Part shown: piece by piece, positions 38,214 to 47,808 of the stretch
Numbering within the stretch: the first letter of the stretch is position 1
Layout: the number at the start of each line of letters is the position of its first letter
Source: Helicobacter suis
Lineage (GTDB): Bacteria > Campylobacterota > Campylobacteria > Campylobacterales > Helicobacteraceae
Direction of reading: 5' to 3'
Length of the DNA stretch: 64,000 nucleotides
Assembly (NCBI RefSeq): GCF_902196125.1
Contig: NZ_CABIKG010000005.1
Span: 36,801-100,800 of the forward strand
Notes under the pieces: model-generated
What the model was told of the DNA's origin: nothing
Databases searched by the model: none
Seen by the model: the letters and a program-made list of their open reading frames with translations, nothing else
Program-made: the position numbers and the translations under genes

Positions 38214-38637
38214 GCTTTTGCTAAAAAAGCTACACCCAAAGGCTAATTTACCGGCTTATCAAAGCGTTGGGGCTAGCGGGTTTGATTTGCACGCTTTAGA
38301 GGATTTGATAATTGCGCCTAAAAGTGTGGGGTTAGTTAAAACCGGTCTAGCTATTGGCTTAGAAGAGGGTTATGAAGTGCAAGTGCGATCGCGCAGCGGT
38401 TTAGCTCTCAAGCATCAAATTATCGTACTTAATTCTCCGGGCACGGTTGATAGCGATTACCGGGGCGAATTGCAGATTATTTTGATGAATTTATCTGATA
38501 CACCTTTTCATATTCATCAAGGTGATCGCATCGCGCAGGGTGTGCTTTGTCAGGTGGTGCGTGCAGATTTTAAAGAGGTAGAGCAATTAGATCAAACAAA
38601 GCGAGGCGCTCAAGGCTTTGGGAGTAGCGGGATTTAA
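38206..38637 (+). CDS. dut: dUTP pyrophosphatase
   Basis: Hydrolyses dUTP to dUMP, lowering uracil in DNA and supplying dTMP synthesis. 143 residues from the ATG at 38206 (a TTG two codons earlier is less likely). Motifs of the trimeric family: [36 protein letters not shown], and C-terminal [10 protein letters not shown] closing the active site. Ends by overlapping the next ATG (TAATG). Confidence 0.95.
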   Translation: MVKLLLKKLHPKANLPAYQSVGASGFDLHALEDLIIAPKSVGLVKTGLAIGLEEGYEVQVRSRSGLALKHQIIVLNSPGTVDSDYRGELQIILMNLSDTPFHIHQGDRIAQGVLCQVVRADFKEVEQLDQTKRGAQGFGSSGI

Positions 38638-39254
38638 TGGCAATCAAACAAGATTTAAAACAGATTCAAGAGGAATTTAAGAGCGATGAGAAGCTTTTAG
38701 AGGGCGCTTTTAAACTGGAGCGATTTTATAAGCAGTATAAATATGTGTTATGGGCTATTTTAGCTTTTTTACTTTTGTGGTTTGGGTATACAAAATTTTT
38801 AGACATGCAAAAGGAGAGTCGGATTAAAAAAATCACCGCTGTTTACAATGAAGTTTTACAAAACCCACAAAATGTGGCGGTATTAGCCCGTTTAAAAACC
38901 CTTGCACCCAAACTCCACGATCTTTATCTTTACGCTAAGGCTCTTAAAAATCAAGATGAAAAAACCCTAGAGAGTTTAAAACAATCCACTAGCCCTTTGA
39001 TTCGATCCCTAGCTAGCTATTACTCTGCCTCTTATGCGCAGGATTTAAAAACGCTACAAAGCCTTAACTTGCCCGGTTTAAGCGATTTTATCACACTCCA
39101 AAAAGCCTATTTACTCCAAAATAAACCCAATGCAGCTAAACAAATCCAACAAATCTTAGCCACGATCCCCCCTACATCTAATCTATACCAAATTGCTACT
39201 TTAATGAGACATTACCCGGCTACTGGTAAACAACCCACTAAAGGCCATCCATGA
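38637..39254 (+). CDS. Membrane-anchored helical-repeat protein, YfgM-like
   Basis: 205 residues: about 30 cytoplasmic residues, one membrane segment (about 35-53, YVLWAILAFLLLWFGYTKF), then a periplasmic all-helical part that could form TPR-like repeats. The same topology is seen in YfgM, whose gene neighbours bamB in many proteobacteria, and the next gene here is a BamB-like lipoprotein. Corresponds to HP0864. Family assignment is from topology and context, not from motif identity. Confidence 0.55.
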   Translation: MAIKQDLKQIQEEFKSDEKLLEGAFKLERFYKQYKYVLWAILAFLLLWFGYTKFLDMQKESRIKKITAVYNEVLQNPQNVAVLARLKTLAPKLHDLYLYAKALKNQDEKTLESLKQSTSPLIRSLASYYSASYAQDLKTLQSLNLPGLSDFITLQKAYLLQNKPNAAKQIQQILATIPPTSNLYQIATLMRHYPATGKQPTKGHP

Positions 39255-40459
39255 GGACTTTACGGCTACTCATTGTGGTAGTTTTAGCCTTGCTTTGTTT
39301 GGGATGTCATGATCGCAAAAACTTCCAGCCGCCTAAATCTAAGATCAAGGGCGATATTAGCTTTAAATACCAACTTAAAGACCCCATTATTTTTACTAAC
39401 CGCTATGGGGCTATCTTGAATAATGGGGGTGTGATTGATTTACAGGGTCTAACCCAGCTAAAATTAAGCAAGCACACGGATAAAGAAATCTCTTTTCTTA
39501 ACCAAAGCCAAGATTATTATATCCTCGCTCAGGATTGTTGGCGTAGCCATAAACAAAATGGTAAAAAAGTCAAAAAACGCAAGAAAAACGCCACGCTTAC
39601 AGATAAACAAGCTGAGGCTGAGATCGTGGGCAATCTTGAGGGGAGTGATCAAAATGTGATCTTAAATGATCATTGCCACCACATTGAATTAGTCAGTACC
39701 GCTATAAACGCTAAACCCTCTATTATTATCCCATTAGAAACCTATCCTTTAAGTGCAAGTATTAAAGGCAATAGTCTAGCTGTGGTGATGGCGGATAATT
39801 CGGCTAATATTTATGACATCACGACTAAAAAGTTAATTTTTAATGAAAAGGGTACTTCTAGTCCGGCGATTAATTCTTTAGTGGCCGCTCCGGTGTTTTT
39901 AGATACGGTGGTGGTCTTTCCGATGTTAGATGGCCGTTTGCTTGTGGTAGATGTGAGTCAAAAAGAACCAACCATTGTACGCAATATTGTGCTAAATAGT
40001 GAAAAATTCTTTAATAATGTAACTTATTTAAGAGTAGATGGAGAAAACATGTTTGCTGCTACAGGCAAGCGTTTAGTTTCTGTGATCTCAGGACAAGAAT
40101 TTAATTTTGATACAGATATTGTAGATGTACTGTATAAAAACCACCACCTTTATGTACTCACTCTTGATGGGCGCATATTAGAGATGGATCAAACCCTTAA
40201 TGATCAAAGCATGGGGGTTGTCAAACTGCCCTTTGCCATGTTTGCTACCATAGTTGTTACAGATAAAAGGCTCTATACTTTAGAAAAACGGGGCTATTTA
40301 GTAGAGGTGGATTTAGATCACTTTGATGATTACCGCGTTTATAGACTCAAAGGCGCTTCTAAGGATTGGGGCGGAAAACTCAATAAGATGAGTTTTTATA
40401 GTACCGATAAAATCTATTATGATCGCTACTACCTTGATTTAAGCCATGATCACCCATGA
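39251..40459 (+). CDS. Lipoprotein with PQQ-like beta-propeller, BamB-like
   Basis: 402 residues. N-terminal lipoprotein signal ending LLCLGC with lipidation Cys19. The body shows repeating propeller blades, for example SSPAINSLVAAPVFLDTVVV followed by FPMLDGRLLVVDVS, and HLYVLTLDGRILEMD. This is the pattern of BamB, which helps BamA fold barrels. A Lys-rich low-complexity insert (about 103-113) interrupts the N-terminal region. Corresponds to HP0863. Epsilonproteobacteria are usually described as lacking BamB, so the call is a proposal. Confidence 0.6.
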   Translation: MRTLRLLIVVVLALLCLGCHDRKNFQPPKSKIKGDISFKYQLKDPIIFTNRYGAILNNGGVIDLQGLTQLKLSKHTDKEISFLNQSQDYYILAQDCWRSHKQNGKKVKKRKKNATLTDKQAEAEIVGNLEGSDQNVILNDHCHHIELVSTAINAKPSIIIPLETYPLSASIKGNSLAVVMADNSANIYDITTKKLIFNEKGTSSPAINSLVAAPVFLDTVVVFPMLDGRLLVVDVSQKEPTIVRNIVLNSEKFFNNVTYLRVDGENMFAATGKRLVSVISGQEFNFDTDIVDVLYKNHHLYVLTLDGRILEMDQTLNDQSMGVVKLPFAMFATIVVTDKRLYTLEKRGYLVEVDLDHFDDYRVYRLKGASKDWGGKLNKMSFYSTDKIYYDRYYLDLSHDHP

Positions 40460-41076
40460 TTTTATGCGATATTGGCAACACCTATTTACATTTTTATAAT
40501 GGTTCTAAGGTGTGGAAAAGCAAGGTAGAGCAACTACAAACTGTTTTTACAGAGACGCTTTATTATATCAGTGTTAACACCACCCACACACAAGCCCTTT
40601 TAAAAGTTTGCCCCCATGCTCAAGATTTAGCCCCCTTGCTTATTTTAAAAAGCAAATATGAGGGTTTGGGTATAGATAGAAAGGCGGCATGTTTAGGGTT
40701 AGGAAATACAAGCGCTGTAGTCATAGATGCCGGAAGTGCCATTAGTGTAGATGTGATGAATCAGGGAGTACATTTAGGCGGTGTTTTATTACCCGGATTA
40801 AAAGCCTATCATAAAGCTTATAGCCAGATTTCTAAAGCGCTAAATTATCCAATCAATGCGCGTATCAATTTAGATACCCTGCCTCAAAGTACCCAAGAAG
40901 CTTTAAGTTATGGTGCGCTTAAATCCATATTGCTTTTACTTAAAGACCTCATTAGAGATCAAAAAGCCTATTTTACTGGGGGCGATGGGAAATTTTTAGC
41001 CACTTTTTTTACACAAGGCATTTACCATGAATTGCTAGTTTTTAAGGGCATGCAAAGTGTTATCTCTAAGATTTAA
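40456..41076 (+). CDS. coaX: Type III pantothenate kinase
   Basis: First step of CoA synthesis from pantothenate. 206 residues, ASKHA fold: DIGNTYLHFY at the N-terminus (phosphate 1), GIDRKAACLG, VVIDAGSAISVDVM (phosphate 2) and LGGVLLPGL. Shorter than Pseudomonas CoaX but like HP0862. ATGA overlap with the lipoprotein gene. coaE of the same pathway is at 15.8 kb. Confidence 0.92.
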   Translation: MILCDIGNTYLHFYNGSKVWKSKVEQLQTVFTETLYYISVNTTHTQALLKVCPHAQDLAPLLILKSKYEGLGIDRKAACLGLGNTSAVVIDAGSAISVDVMNQGVHLGGVLLPGLKAYHKAYSQISKALNYPINARINLDTLPQSTQEALSYGALKSILLLLKDLIRDQKAYFTGGDGKFLATFFTQGIYHELLVFKGMQSVISKI

Positions 41077-41083
41077 AATCTAA

Positions 41084-41776
41084 ATGGAATTTTTCTACCT
41101 TTTTTTAAACGCCTCTTTAATGTCTCTGGGGCATTGTGTGGGCATGTGTGGAGGGATTGTACTAGCTTACTGCCAAGCTAAGTTTACACAAAACACCCCC
41201 CTAAAATCACAAATTTTAGGGCATGGACTTTATAGTCTAGGGCGTATTAGTACTTATATCCTTGTAGGGTTATTGGCTTTTGTAGGTTTTAGAGGGTTTT
41301 TAGAATTGGCTAGCCGCATTTGGCATCTTAACCGCATGCACTTACAGGCTATCGTCTTTATTGTAATGGGTGGGCTATTAATTGGCCTTGCTTTGGGCTA
41401 TGTGTTTAAGCTTAAAATGGGAAAGGGCTTGATTTTAACGCGTCATTTTAAAAATCTTTTAACCACCCCGCAACTCTCTAGCTTTTATATACTAGGTCTT
41501 TTAAACGGCTTATTGCCCTGTTCTATGGTTTATTATTTTGTGCTCAACGCTTTAACCCAGCCTAATATAGAACGCGCATTTTTTGTACTCTTACTTTTAG
41601 GTTTGGCTACCTTTGCTCCCATGTTTATCTTTGGGCTAGTTTTTGGTAAATTTTTAAGCTCTGAACTGAGGGCGTTATTTCTTAAAATTGCTTTTGTAAT
41701 GATGCTAGGGTTTGGGGGTTATAATATTTATATGGGTGTGCAAATGCTAACAACTACACATATGGGGCATGTATGA
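41084..41776 (+). CDS. DsbD_2/TauE-SafE-like membrane protein (cytochrome biogenesis type)
   Basis: 230 residues, six hydrophobic segments. The hallmark GHCVGMCGGI at about 16-25 and LLNGLLPCSMVYYF at about 150 give the paired Cys motifs of the urease-accessory/DsbD_2 family, members of which act in copper or thiol handling for cytochrome oxidase assembly. Corresponds to HP0861. Which substrate it moves cannot be read. Overlaps gmhB by 4 bases. Confidence 0.7.
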   Translation: MEFFYLFLNASLMSLGHCVGMCGGIVLAYCQAKFTQNTPLKSQILGHGLYSLGRISTYILVGLLAFVGFRGFLELASRIWHLNRMHLQAIVFIVMGGLLIGLALGYVFKLKMGKGLILTRHFKNLLTTPQLSSFYILGLLNGLLPCSMVYYFVLNALTQPNIERAFFVLLLLGLATFAPMFIFGLVFGKFLSSELRALFLKIAFVMMLGFGGYNIYMGVQMLTTTHMGHV

Positions 41777-42300
41777 AAGCCTTATTTTTAGATCGCGATG
41801 GGGTGATTAATGTAGATTATGGTTATGTCTACACCCCTAATAAGTTTGAATTTATGCCCGGAATTTTTGATCTTTTAAAACATGCTAAGCAAAAGGGTTA
41901 TTTACTCTTGCTAGTTACTAACCAATCAGGGATTGGGCGCGGGTATTATAGCAAGCAGGATTTTTATCATTTAAGTAACTATATGCAAACTAAATTACAA
42001 GAAACATTGGGTTTTAGTTTAGATCGCATCTATTTTTGCCCCCACGCCCCAGAAGAACAATGTTTATGCCGCAAACCAAAACTAGGCATGTTAGAACAAG
42101 CCCTTCAAGATTTTAGGCTAGATTTAAAACAAAGTATCATGCTAGGGGATAAATATAGCGATATGCAATTTTCAATCACCGGAGGCATAGGTACTAATTT
42201 ATGGCTACAAGCCCCTAAAGAATTGGAACACACAGGGTTTTTTAATATAAAAACCCTAAAACAAGCACAAGATTTTTTAACCCCACTTAATAAGGATTAA
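41773..42300 (+). CDS. gmhB: D-glycero-D-manno-heptose 1,7-bisphosphate phosphatase
   Basis: HAD phosphatase of ADP-heptose synthesis for the LPS inner core. 175 residues: FLDRDGVINVDYG (nucleophile and acid Asp), VTNQSGIGRGYY, a Zn loop C-x-H-x-x-x-E-x-x-C-x-C (FCPHAPEEQCLCRKP), and GDKYSDMQF. First of three adjacent heptose genes (gmhB-hldD-hldE), as HP0860-HP0858. The soluble heptose products also trigger host ALPK1 in Helicobacter infection. Confidence 0.95.
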   Translation: MKALFLDRDGVINVDYGYVYTPNKFEFMPGIFDLLKHAKQKGYLLLLVTNQSGIGRGYYSKQDFYHLSNYMQTKLQETLGFSLDRIYFCPHAPEEQCLCRKPKLGMLEQALQDFRLDLKQSIMLGDKYSDMQFSITGGIGTNLWLQAPKELEHTGFFNIKTLKQAQDFLTPLNKD

Positions 42301-42301
42301 C

Positions 42302-43267
42302 ATGCCCTATATTCCATACACCTTAGAAGACAGAACCATTGTTATTACGGGAGGAGCGGGTTTTATTGGGAGTAATTTAGCTATGTATTTCCAAAAGCAC
42401 CACCCTAAGGCTCGTGTTATCGTGTTAGACAAATTTAGAGACCCTAGTTTAAGCAGTTTGGGACATTTTAAAAACCTCATCGGATTTAAAGGGCAGATCA
42501 TCACCGCAGACATCATACAAGATTTAAGCGTATTAGAAGAAATAGATTTTAATTATCTCTTCCATTTAGCCGCTATTTCAGATACTACCTGCCTTAACCA
42601 AGAATTAGTCATGCAAACTAACCACCAAGCCTTTTTAAAACTCCTTAAAATTGCACGGAATAAAGAGGCGCGCGTGATTTATGCCTCCTCAGCTGCTGTC
42701 TATGGCAATACAGCTGCACCAAACCGCGTAGGTTTAAACGAAGTGCCTGAAAATGTTTATGGCTTTTCTAAACTGTGCATGGATAGAAGTACTTTAGAGT
42801 TTAAACATTTAATACCCGTTGTGGGTTTGCGCTATTTTAATGTCTATGGTCCGGGGGAATTTTATAAAGGTAAGACTGCTTCTATGATTTTACAACTAGG
42901 TTTACAGGCCTTGCAAAACAAAGAAGTTAAGCTTTTTGAATTTGGAGAACAACAACGCGATTTTGTCTATATTGAAGATGTGATTCAGGCTAGTATAAAA
43001 GCTATGCTAGCAGAAAAAAGCGGGGTTTATAATGTAGGTTATGGCAAGAGTCATAGCTACAATACAATTATAGAAATTTTACAACAAGAATTAGGCGATT
43101 TTAAAACCACCTATATTAAAAACCCTTATACTTTTTTCCAAAACCACACCTGTGCAGATATTCAGGCCACTCATAGAGACCTAGATTACACTCCAAATTA
43201 CGATCTAGTAAGCGGCATTAAAGCCTACTTGCCCACCATTAAAAAACTGGCTAAAGCCAATGCTTAG
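42302..43267 (+). CDS. hldD: ADP-L-glycero-D-manno-heptose 6-epimerase
   Basis: Short-chain dehydrogenase-type epimerase making the heptose donor used in LPS core. 321 residues: TGGAGFIGSNLA (NADP binding), DIIQDLSVLEEIDFNYLFHLA, YASSAAVYG and YGFSKLCMD with the catalytic Tyr-xxx-Lys. Starts 1 base after gmhB and overlaps hldE by 8 bases. Confidence 0.95.
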   Translation: MPYIPYTLEDRTIVITGGAGFIGSNLAMYFQKHHPKARVIVLDKFRDPSLSSLGHFKNLIGFKGQIITADIIQDLSVLEEIDFNYLFHLAAISDTTCLNQELVMQTNHQAFLKLLKIARNKEARVIYASSAAVYGNTAAPNRVGLNEVPENVYGFSKLCMDRSTLEFKHLIPVVGLRYFNVYGPGEFYKGKTASMILQLGLQALQNKEVKLFEFGEQQRDFVYIEDVIQASIKAMLAEKSGVYNVGYGKSHSYNTIIEILQQELGDFKTTYIKNPYTFFQNHTCADIQATHRDLDYTPNYDLVSGIKAYLPTIKKLAKANA

Positions 43268-44684
43268 CGCATTTTTAAACCACTCTAAAAAATCTGTACG
43301 CGTGTTGGTGGTGGGCGATATTATCGTTGATCATTATATTTGGGGGAATAGTGAGCGGCTCTCCCCTGAAGCCCCTGTTCAAGTAGTAGAGGTGATAGAA
43401 GAAACTTACCGTTTAGGCGGGGCGGCTAATGTGGTGAGTAACTTAGTGGCTTTAGGGGCGCAGGTAGATTTATGCGGGATAGCAGGCGCTGATGAAGCTA
43501 AAGATCGTTTATTTAACATCTTACAGGATTTAGGCGTTGGAGTAGATGGGATTTTAATAGATTGTACACGCCCCACTTGCTTAAAAAGCCGTGTGATGGT
43601 TGGTAAACAACAAGTTTTGCGTATAGATCGTGAAAAAAGTACGCCCATTAGTTCTAATTTGCGTACCTCTTTATTAGAAGTAGCCAATACTTTCTTACAA
43701 AATGCAGATGTACTTGTTCTTTCAGACTATTTAAAAGGCGTATTAGATCATAACCTATGCCAAGAGCTCATTGCAAGCGCTAAAAAGCAGGATAAAATGA
43801 TTCTTTGCGATCCTAAGGGTAAGGATTATTCTAAATACGCCCATGCCACTTTACTAACCCCTAATAAAAAAGAAGCCCAGATGGCTACAGGGTTAGATAT
43901 TACAGATGATGCTAGTTTACTTAATGCTCTAACTACTTTTAAAAACAGCCACCACATCACTACCCCGCTTATTACTCTAAGTGAGCAGGGCATGGCATTT
44001 TTAGATCAAGACAATCTAGTTAAAATCCCTACCATTGCCAAAGAAGTTTATGATGTAAGCGGGGCTGGAGATAGCGTAATTGCTGCGCTTGCTTTTTGTT
44101 TAGCTTTGGGCTTAGATTTAATGCAGGCTTGCAACTTTGCTAACGCTGCTGCTGCGGTGGTGGTGAGTAAGGTTGGGAGTGCGTGTTCTAGTTATGGTGA
44201 GGTGTTAGAATTTTTGCGGCTTCACCATCAAGGGCAAAAAATTTTAGATAAATACACGCTTCAAGCGATCTTAAGTTCTAGCACTAAACGGGTTGTTTTC
44301 ACTAATGGCTGTTTTGATATATTACACAGAGGGCATGTACAGTATTTGCAAGAGGCTAAAAAACTAGGCGATGTTTTAGTTGTTGGGCTTAATAGTAATT
44401 CCTCTGTAGCCGCTTTAAAGGGCAATAAGCGCCCTATTTATCACCAAGAAGATCGCGCTTTTATTTTAGCAAGCTTAGAATGTGTGGATTTTGTGGTGAT
44501 CTTTGAAGAGCAAACACCTTTAGAACTGATTAAAACCCTTAAGCCTCATATTTTGGTTAAAGGCGCAGATTACAAGGATAAAGAGATTATAGGTAGCCAT
44601 TTAGTAGAACAAGTGGTTTTAATTGATTTTATAAAGGGGCGTTCTACAACAAATACTATTCAAAAGATACAAGAGCTTTTATAA
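43260..44684 (+). CDS. hldE: Bifunctional heptose kinase/adenylyltransferase HldE
   Basis: 474 residues. N-terminal PfkB-type kinase about 1-325 (VVGDIIVDHYIWG, GGAANVVSNL, LLTPNKKEAQMA, DVSGAGDSVIAALAFCLA) phosphorylates heptose 7-phosphate at C1. C-terminal adenylyltransferase from about 340 (VFTNGCFDILHRGHVQYLQ, then IKGRSTT) adds AMP. In H. pylori gmhA follows (HP0857); here a decayed gap follows and gmhA is not in the window. Confidence 0.95.
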   Translation: MLSAFLNHSKKSVRVLVVGDIIVDHYIWGNSERLSPEAPVQVVEVIEETYRLGGAANVVSNLVALGAQVDLCGIAGADEAKDRLFNILQDLGVGVDGILIDCTRPTCLKSRVMVGKQQVLRIDREKSTPISSNLRTSLLEVANTFLQNADVLVLSDYLKGVLDHNLCQELIASAKKQDKMILCDPKGKDYSKYAHATLLTPNKKEAQMATGLDITDDASLLNALTTFKNSHHITTPLITLSEQGMAFLDQDNLVKIPTIAKEVYDVSGAGDSVIAALAFCLALGLDLMQACNFANAAAAVVVSKVGSACSSYGEVLEFLRLHHQGQKILDKYTLQAILSSSTKRVVFTNGCFDILHRGHVQYLQEAKKLGDVLVVGLNSNSSVAALKGNKRPIYHQEDRAFILASLECVDFVVIFEEQTPLELIKTLKPHILVKGADYKDKEIIGSHLVEQVVLIDFIKGRSTTNTIQKIQELL

Positions 44685-45264
44685 GCATTGCCCTTTTAAG
44701 CCTAATAAAGCGCCCAGATATTAACACACTCCTCTTAAGCATTGAGAGATTTTAAAGCTAGCTTAGAGCTTTTCCTCTAAGAGTATAGCCCAGTTATAGT
44801 GCAAAACATTTAGCAAGCGTCTTTAACCGTTTTTCTGCAGAGATCCCACTTATCTTTAGCGGGTTGAAAATGCCACCTATTCCACTTTTGTGGTACAACA
44901 CCCGCATACATCTATACCTACAGCAGGGAGTGCTAAAAAGTTAGCCAGAGATTAATGCGATTTGACCTGAGAGAATGCGTTGGTAGCTTAAACTCCGTAA
45001 AATCCCCACTATAGGGGTACAGAGTGAGAACCACTCTTCCTACGGGCAACATTAGCAAGCCCAAATATCTTTAGCATTTGGGCACTTCACCTTGTAGGCT
45101 TTTATCCCTAGTAGTAAAATTATAATTTTCTACGCCTAATACCTTGTTTGTGGAGCGCATTAAAAAGTTCTGCCAGAGATTAGGGGGTGGTGTGGGATAC
45201 TGGGTTTGTGGTTTGTAAATAACCACCCACCGGAGACAAATAGCTTTACTGAAAAAAAGTTTAA
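44685..45264. other. 580-base decayed gap, no gene
   Basis: Frames on both strands are full of stops. An imperfect direct repeat, TAAAAAGTTAGCCAGAGATTA at 44934-44954 and TAAAAAGTTCTGCCAGAGATTA at 45161-45182, and a hairpin GCCCAAAT/ATTTGGGC (45059-45066 with 45076-45083) stand out. CCCCACTATAGGGG at 45004-45017 followed on the minus strand by GATTTTACGG hints at an IS200/IS605-type end, but this is weak. No gmhA remnant recognised. Confidence 0.5.
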
Positions 45265-45717
45265 TTAAAGTAAATCCAATACCTTTTGGGCATGCCCTTT
45301 GGCTTTTACATAATAAAATACATGTTTGATTATCCCTTCTTGATCAATGATAAAAGTGGAGCGAATCACCCCCTCAATCCCTTTATGCATGCTTTTAATA
45401 CCATAAGCCCCATAAGCCTTTAACACTTCTAAACTAGGATCGCTTAATAATTCAATGCTTAGCTTTTCTGATTGTACAAAATGACAATGGCTTTGTTCAT
45501 CATCTGGACTTATCCCTAAAATCACCGCCCCCTTAGCCTCAAATTCTGCCTTGAGTCTGCTAAAATCCTGCGCTTCTGTTGTACAGCCCGGGGTATTATC
45601 TTTAGGGTAAAAATAAAGCACCACCCACTTGCCTAGAAAGTCTTTTAAACTAACACTTTCATGGCGGGTGTTATATAAAGTGAAAGAAGGGGCGGGGGTA
45701 TTGGTTTGTAATCGCAT
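45265..45717 (-). CDS. bcp: Thioredoxin-dependent peroxiredoxin Bcp
   Basis: Thiol peroxidase reducing hydrogen and lipid peroxides, recycled by the thioredoxin system (trxAB at 13.3 kb). 150 residues with FYPKDNTPGCTTEAQDF: peroxidatic Cys in the PGCT motif, near residue 45. The common BCP resolving Cys five residues later is absent. Downstream of lutC, as HP0136 follows HP0137. Confidence 0.93.
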   Translation of the reverse strand: MRLQTNTPAPSFTLYNTRHESVSLKDFLGKWVVLYFYPKDNTPGCTTEAQDFSRLKAEFEAKGAVILGISPDDEQSHCHFVQSEKLSIELLSDPSLEVLKAYGAYGIKSMHKGIEGVIRSTFIIDQEGIIKHVFYYVKAKGHAQKVLDLL

Positions 45718-45725
45718 ATTTTTCC

Positions 45726-46370
45726 TTAGTATAAGATCACATGCACTTCCATAGGTCCATGCACACCAAAGACGGTTTTAAGCTCAATATCAGCTGTACG
45801 GCTAGGCCCGCCGATAAAAAGCATGTTAGTAGGCAAGCGCCCCTCTTTTTGGGCTTTTAAAACCTCTATCCCCTGATCCAAATCCTTAACAATCTGGCTT
45901 TTTTCAAGCAAAATAATGCATTTAAGCGTGATCAAAGAAATTAAACGGGGGCTAGAGGGCGAGGATACCACCCCCACCATTCCTAAATTAGCAATCCCAC
46001 AGCTAGCTTTTAAAATAGCTGTATCTATACTAAAAATTTCCTCTCTAAACTCCTCTACTGGCCTATTGTAAGGAATTTTTTCATAGAGATTTTCAGAATC
46101 AATTTGTTCTAAAGTACAAGGCAAATCCATTGCGTATAAAACCTTTTGGCTTGCAAAATCTTTTAAAGCCTCCTTTATGGCGGTGGCTAAATTCTCCGGG
46201 GTAGAATCTGTAAGTTTAGCGCGATTAAGCTCTTGGAAGTATTTATACTCCTCTAATAAATCATCTTTGGCGTCTAAAAGGATATTTTCAAAGGGCATGT
46301 CTGTGTGCGCGATGCTATGTCTTTTTAATGCGCTTTCTATGCGCTCAAACACCACCTGTTTGCTACTCAT
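45726..46370 (-). CDS. lutC: L-lactate utilization protein LutC
   Basis: DUF162/LUD-domain subunit of the LutABC L-lactate dehydrogenase complex. 214 residues; the C-terminal FIGGPSRTADIE, VFGVHGPMEVHVIL signature is clear. Start lies within the end of lutB (8-base overlap). Matches HP0137. Confidence 0.92.
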   Translation of the reverse strand: MSSKQVVFERIESALKRHSIAHTDMPFENILLDAKDDLLEEYKYFQELNRAKLTDSTPENLATAIKEALKDFASQKVLYAMDLPCTLEQIDSENLYEKIPYNRPVEEFREEIFSIDTAILKASCGIANLGMVGVVSSPSSPRLISLITLKCIILLEKSQIVKDLDQGIEVLKAQKEGRLPTNMLFIGGPSRTADIELKTVFGVHGPMEVHVILY

Positions 46371-47808
46371 AAATCACCCCCTCTAAAGCTTTAACTTGGG
46401 CATGTAAATTTGCATGTACAATGGGCATTTCGCGGTGTTTAAGCCAGTTTTTAAGCACGGGTGTATAATGGCCAAACCACTTTCCAAGCGGGGCAAACCA
46501 CCCAGCCATTTTTAAAGACAAACGCCACAAATCCCCGCTACAAGCCATTTTAGCAAAGAATTTCATGCCCAATTCTTCAAGTTTGCTGTGTTTAGTGTTT
46601 TGATAACCCTGTACCACACCCCGCCCCTCATGGCTTTTTTCAGCCCGCAAATCTCTAATCAGCTCAGGCAAGGGGATTTTCACCGGGCACACCTCCCCAC
46701 AGCGCCCGCATAAACTACAAAGATTAGCGATATGGCTATAGGTGTCTAAACCAAAAAGTTGGGGGGTGATGACTACACCAATGGGTCCGGGGTAGGTGGC
46801 TAAATACGCATGCCCGCCGATTTTATCATAGACCGGGCAGTGATTTAGACATGTCCCACAACGGATACAACTTAGCGCTTTATAGTATTTTTCATCGGCT
46901 AGGATATTAGAGCGGTTGTGATCAAGTAAAATAATATGCGCTTCTCTTGGGCCATCTAATTCGCCCTCTTGTCTAGGGCCACTGATGATATTTTGATAGC
47001 AGGTTACAGGTACACCCACCGCACTAGGACAAAGTAAGTTATTTAAAGTTACCGCATCCTCAAAGTTCTCTACCATTTTTTCAATCCCACAAATGGCCAC
47101 ATGGATATCACAGGCTGTGGTACACATGCGCCCATTGCCCTCATTTTCTACCAGCCAAATCGCCCCCTCATTAGCGATTGCAAAATTTACGCCAGAAATC
47201 CCCATTTTAAAGCCCTCAAATTCCTCGCGCATGTGCTCTCTGGCAATCCCATTAAGCTTTTCTGGTTCGCTCTCTAAAGGCGCGCCTAATTTCTCTTGAA
47301 AAATTTGCCCCACTTGGTAGCGGTTTTTATGAATAGCCGGAGCTACGATGTGTACCGGACGCTCATCAATAAGTTGGATAATCAGCTCGCCTAAATCGGT
47401 TTCTTTAGAGACAATGCCCTTTTCATGCATATACTGATTAAGCTCGATCTCCTCGCTAGCCATAGATTTGCCCTTTAAAATCTTGCTAACCCCTTTTTGC
47501 TTAGCAAGGTTATAAATAATCTCATTGGCATCCTTAGCCGTGCTAGCATAGTGTACAATAAAGCCGTTTTGAGTGGCCTTTTGCTCAAAGGTTTGTACAT
47601 AGTGATCTAGCTTAGCTAGTACTTTAAGCTTAGCATTTTGCCCGATTTGGCGCAGGTGTTCCCATTGTGGATAACGATTAGCTAGTAAATTCTTGCGGTT
47701 GTGGATAAGAGTATCCATAGCCGATCGTAAATTGGTGCGTAGCTGTGTATCGGCTAGATTTTCAGAAATGATTTTTTCATAGGCTTGATCAGTATGTGCT
47801 TCTGTCAT
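46363..47808 (-). CDS. lutB: L-lactate utilization iron-sulfur protein LutB
   Basis: 481 residues: LUD domain (about 60-290), then two 4Fe-4S motifs, CIRCGTCLNHCPVY near residue 305 and CSLCGRCGEVCPV near 355, and a C-terminal DUF3390-like tail. Transfers electrons in lactate oxidation to the respiratory chain with LutA and LutC. ATGA overlap with lutA. Equivalent to HP0138. The lactate permeases expected upstream in H. pylori (HP0140-HP0141) are not here. Confidence 0.94.
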   Translation of the reverse strand: MTEAHTDQAYEKIISENLADTQLRTNLRSAMDTLIHNRKNLLANRYPQWEHLRQIGQNAKLKVLAKLDHYVQTFEQKATQNGFIVHYASTAKDANEIIYNLAKQKGVSKILKGKSMASEEIELNQYMHEKGIVSKETDLGELIIQLIDERPVHIVAPAIHKNRYQVGQIFQEKLGAPLESEPEKLNGIAREHMREEFEGFKMGISGVNFAIANEGAIWLVENEGNGRMCTTACDIHVAICGIEKMVENFEDAVTLNNLLCPSAVGVPVTCYQNIISGPRQEGELDGPREAHIILLDHNRSNILADEKYYKALSCIRCGTCLNHCPVYDKIGGHAYLATYPGPIGVVITPQLFGLDTYSHIANLCSLCGRCGEVCPVKIPLPELIRDLRAEKSHEGRGVVQGYQNTKHSKLEELGMKFFAKMACSGDLWRLSLKMAGWFAPLGKWFGHYTPVLKNWLKHREMPIVHANLHAQVKALEGVIYE

